Positions 63,676-64,000 of a stretch of DNA of 64,000 bases are shown in pieces. The position numbers and the translations under genes were made by a program. Under the pieces are notes generated by a model. That model saw only the letters and a program-made list of their open reading frames with translations. It did not search any database and was not told the origin of the DNA. Position 1 is the first letter of the stretch. Each line of letters begins with the position of its first letter. The DNA is from JACDAE01 sp963717195 (lineage in GTDB: Bacteria > Chloroflexota > Ktedonobacteria > Ktedonobacterales > Ktedonobacteraceae), in contig CAVQVR010000012.1 in assembly GCA_963717195.1 (NCBI GenBank), positions 1 to 64,000 of the forward strand, written 5' to 3'.

Positions 63676-64000
63676 GTGTGATGACGCTTGTTCTTTTCTC
63701 AGCATCCTAAAGTGTGTTGCTTTCCTTTCTTGGGCAGCCAGAAGAATACAAGCCAATAAGACAGAGAGCACGGTGAGCTATCAGAATGATTGTACTCTTG
63801 CTCATTTTCATGTTGGCATTTATTCTCTCCTGAATACCTCCTCCTGAATAGTTACGGTTTTTACAGTCATCCTAGCCCTACCTCTATGTTGACACGATAC
63901 AAAAGCCAGGTGAGAGGATAGAGATTGATGGGTCGCATCGGTAGAAATGCAGTCAAAAATATTTATAGGCACTCCTACTCATGAGGTATTTCATAAGCGC

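Larger units (their letters stand above)
61625..63855 (+). mobile_element. IS66-family element with 8-bp target duplication and passenger gene
   Basis: The ends are inverted: GTAACTATTCAGAAGGG at 61625 and the complement of GTAACTATTCAGGAGG ending at 63855. The flanks 61617-61624 and 63856-63863 are both GGTTTTTA, an exact 8-bp duplication as IS66 makes. Inside are one TnpC transposase and one extra gene. The accessory tnpA and tnpB genes of many IS66 elements are absent. Confidence 0.9.

Noticed and set aside
1..64000. CRISPR arrays or rRNA genes
   Set aside because: No regularly spaced direct repeats with unique spacers and no rRNA-like sequence were seen.

Overview
The window looks like a chromosomal stretch of a mid-GC, soil-type bacterium. 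The best fit is class Ktedonobacteria (Chloroflexota). This is inference from gene content: a Ser/Thr kinase and a PP2C phosphatase, two-exponent secreted carbohydrate enzymes (GH95 with ricin lectin, PL4-like lyase), Ycf48/BNR-type repeat proteins, several lineage-type small hypotheticals, IS3 and IS66 elements, and many long intergenic palindromes. No rRNA genes or CRISPR arrays were seen.

Layout. 0-8 kb: SDR oxidoreductase fragment, lspA, RluD-type pseudouridine synthase, HU, Bcp peroxiredoxin, ATP-grasp protein and a secreted double glucosaminidase-like protein. 8-24 kb: Gfo/Idh/MocA oxidoreductase, DUF815-type ATPase, BNR-repeat protein, YbdK-type carboxylate-amine ligase, membrane and secreted proteins, TetR regulator, an N-domain-less Clp ATPase, M48 peptidase and purU. 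24-35 kb: a probable pseudokinase, kynU, the GH95 enzyme, a tRNA-like gene with an odd anticodon loop beside an EF-Tu paralogue, and the PL4-like lyase. 35-38 kb: a tightly packed VOC / tautomerase / esterase / cold-shock / aldo-keto reductase operon. 38-48 kb: membrane sensor-like protein, a mosaic of broken genes, an iron locus (Tat-exported ferritin-like protein, FTR1 permease with a double operator), and glgC-glgA for glycogen synthesis. 48-53 kb: murB, a group-2-like sigma-70 factor, and a PP2C phosphatase operon.

53.6-64 kb is accessory DNA. Eight co-directional minus-strand genes include RadC, an ATP-dependent polynucleotide ligase-like protein with a WGR-like N-terminus, a ComM/Mg-chelatase-type AAA+ ATPase and two tandem paralogues of unknown family. 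They are followed by an IS3 element and a complete IS66-family element that has an exact 8-bp target duplication and carries an extra passenger gene.

A striking property of the whole window is the number of conserved genes broken by a single-base indel or an in-frame stop (SDR, rluD, HU, bcp, ATP-grasp, Gfo/Idh, DUF815, tuf, glgC, murB, radC and others). Several lie in homopolymer runs. An uncorrected draft assembly is the simplest explanation, so these genes are annotated across the break. The second recurrent property is a set of long, nearly perfect intergenic palindromes, some of which form families with conserved ends and divergent stems.
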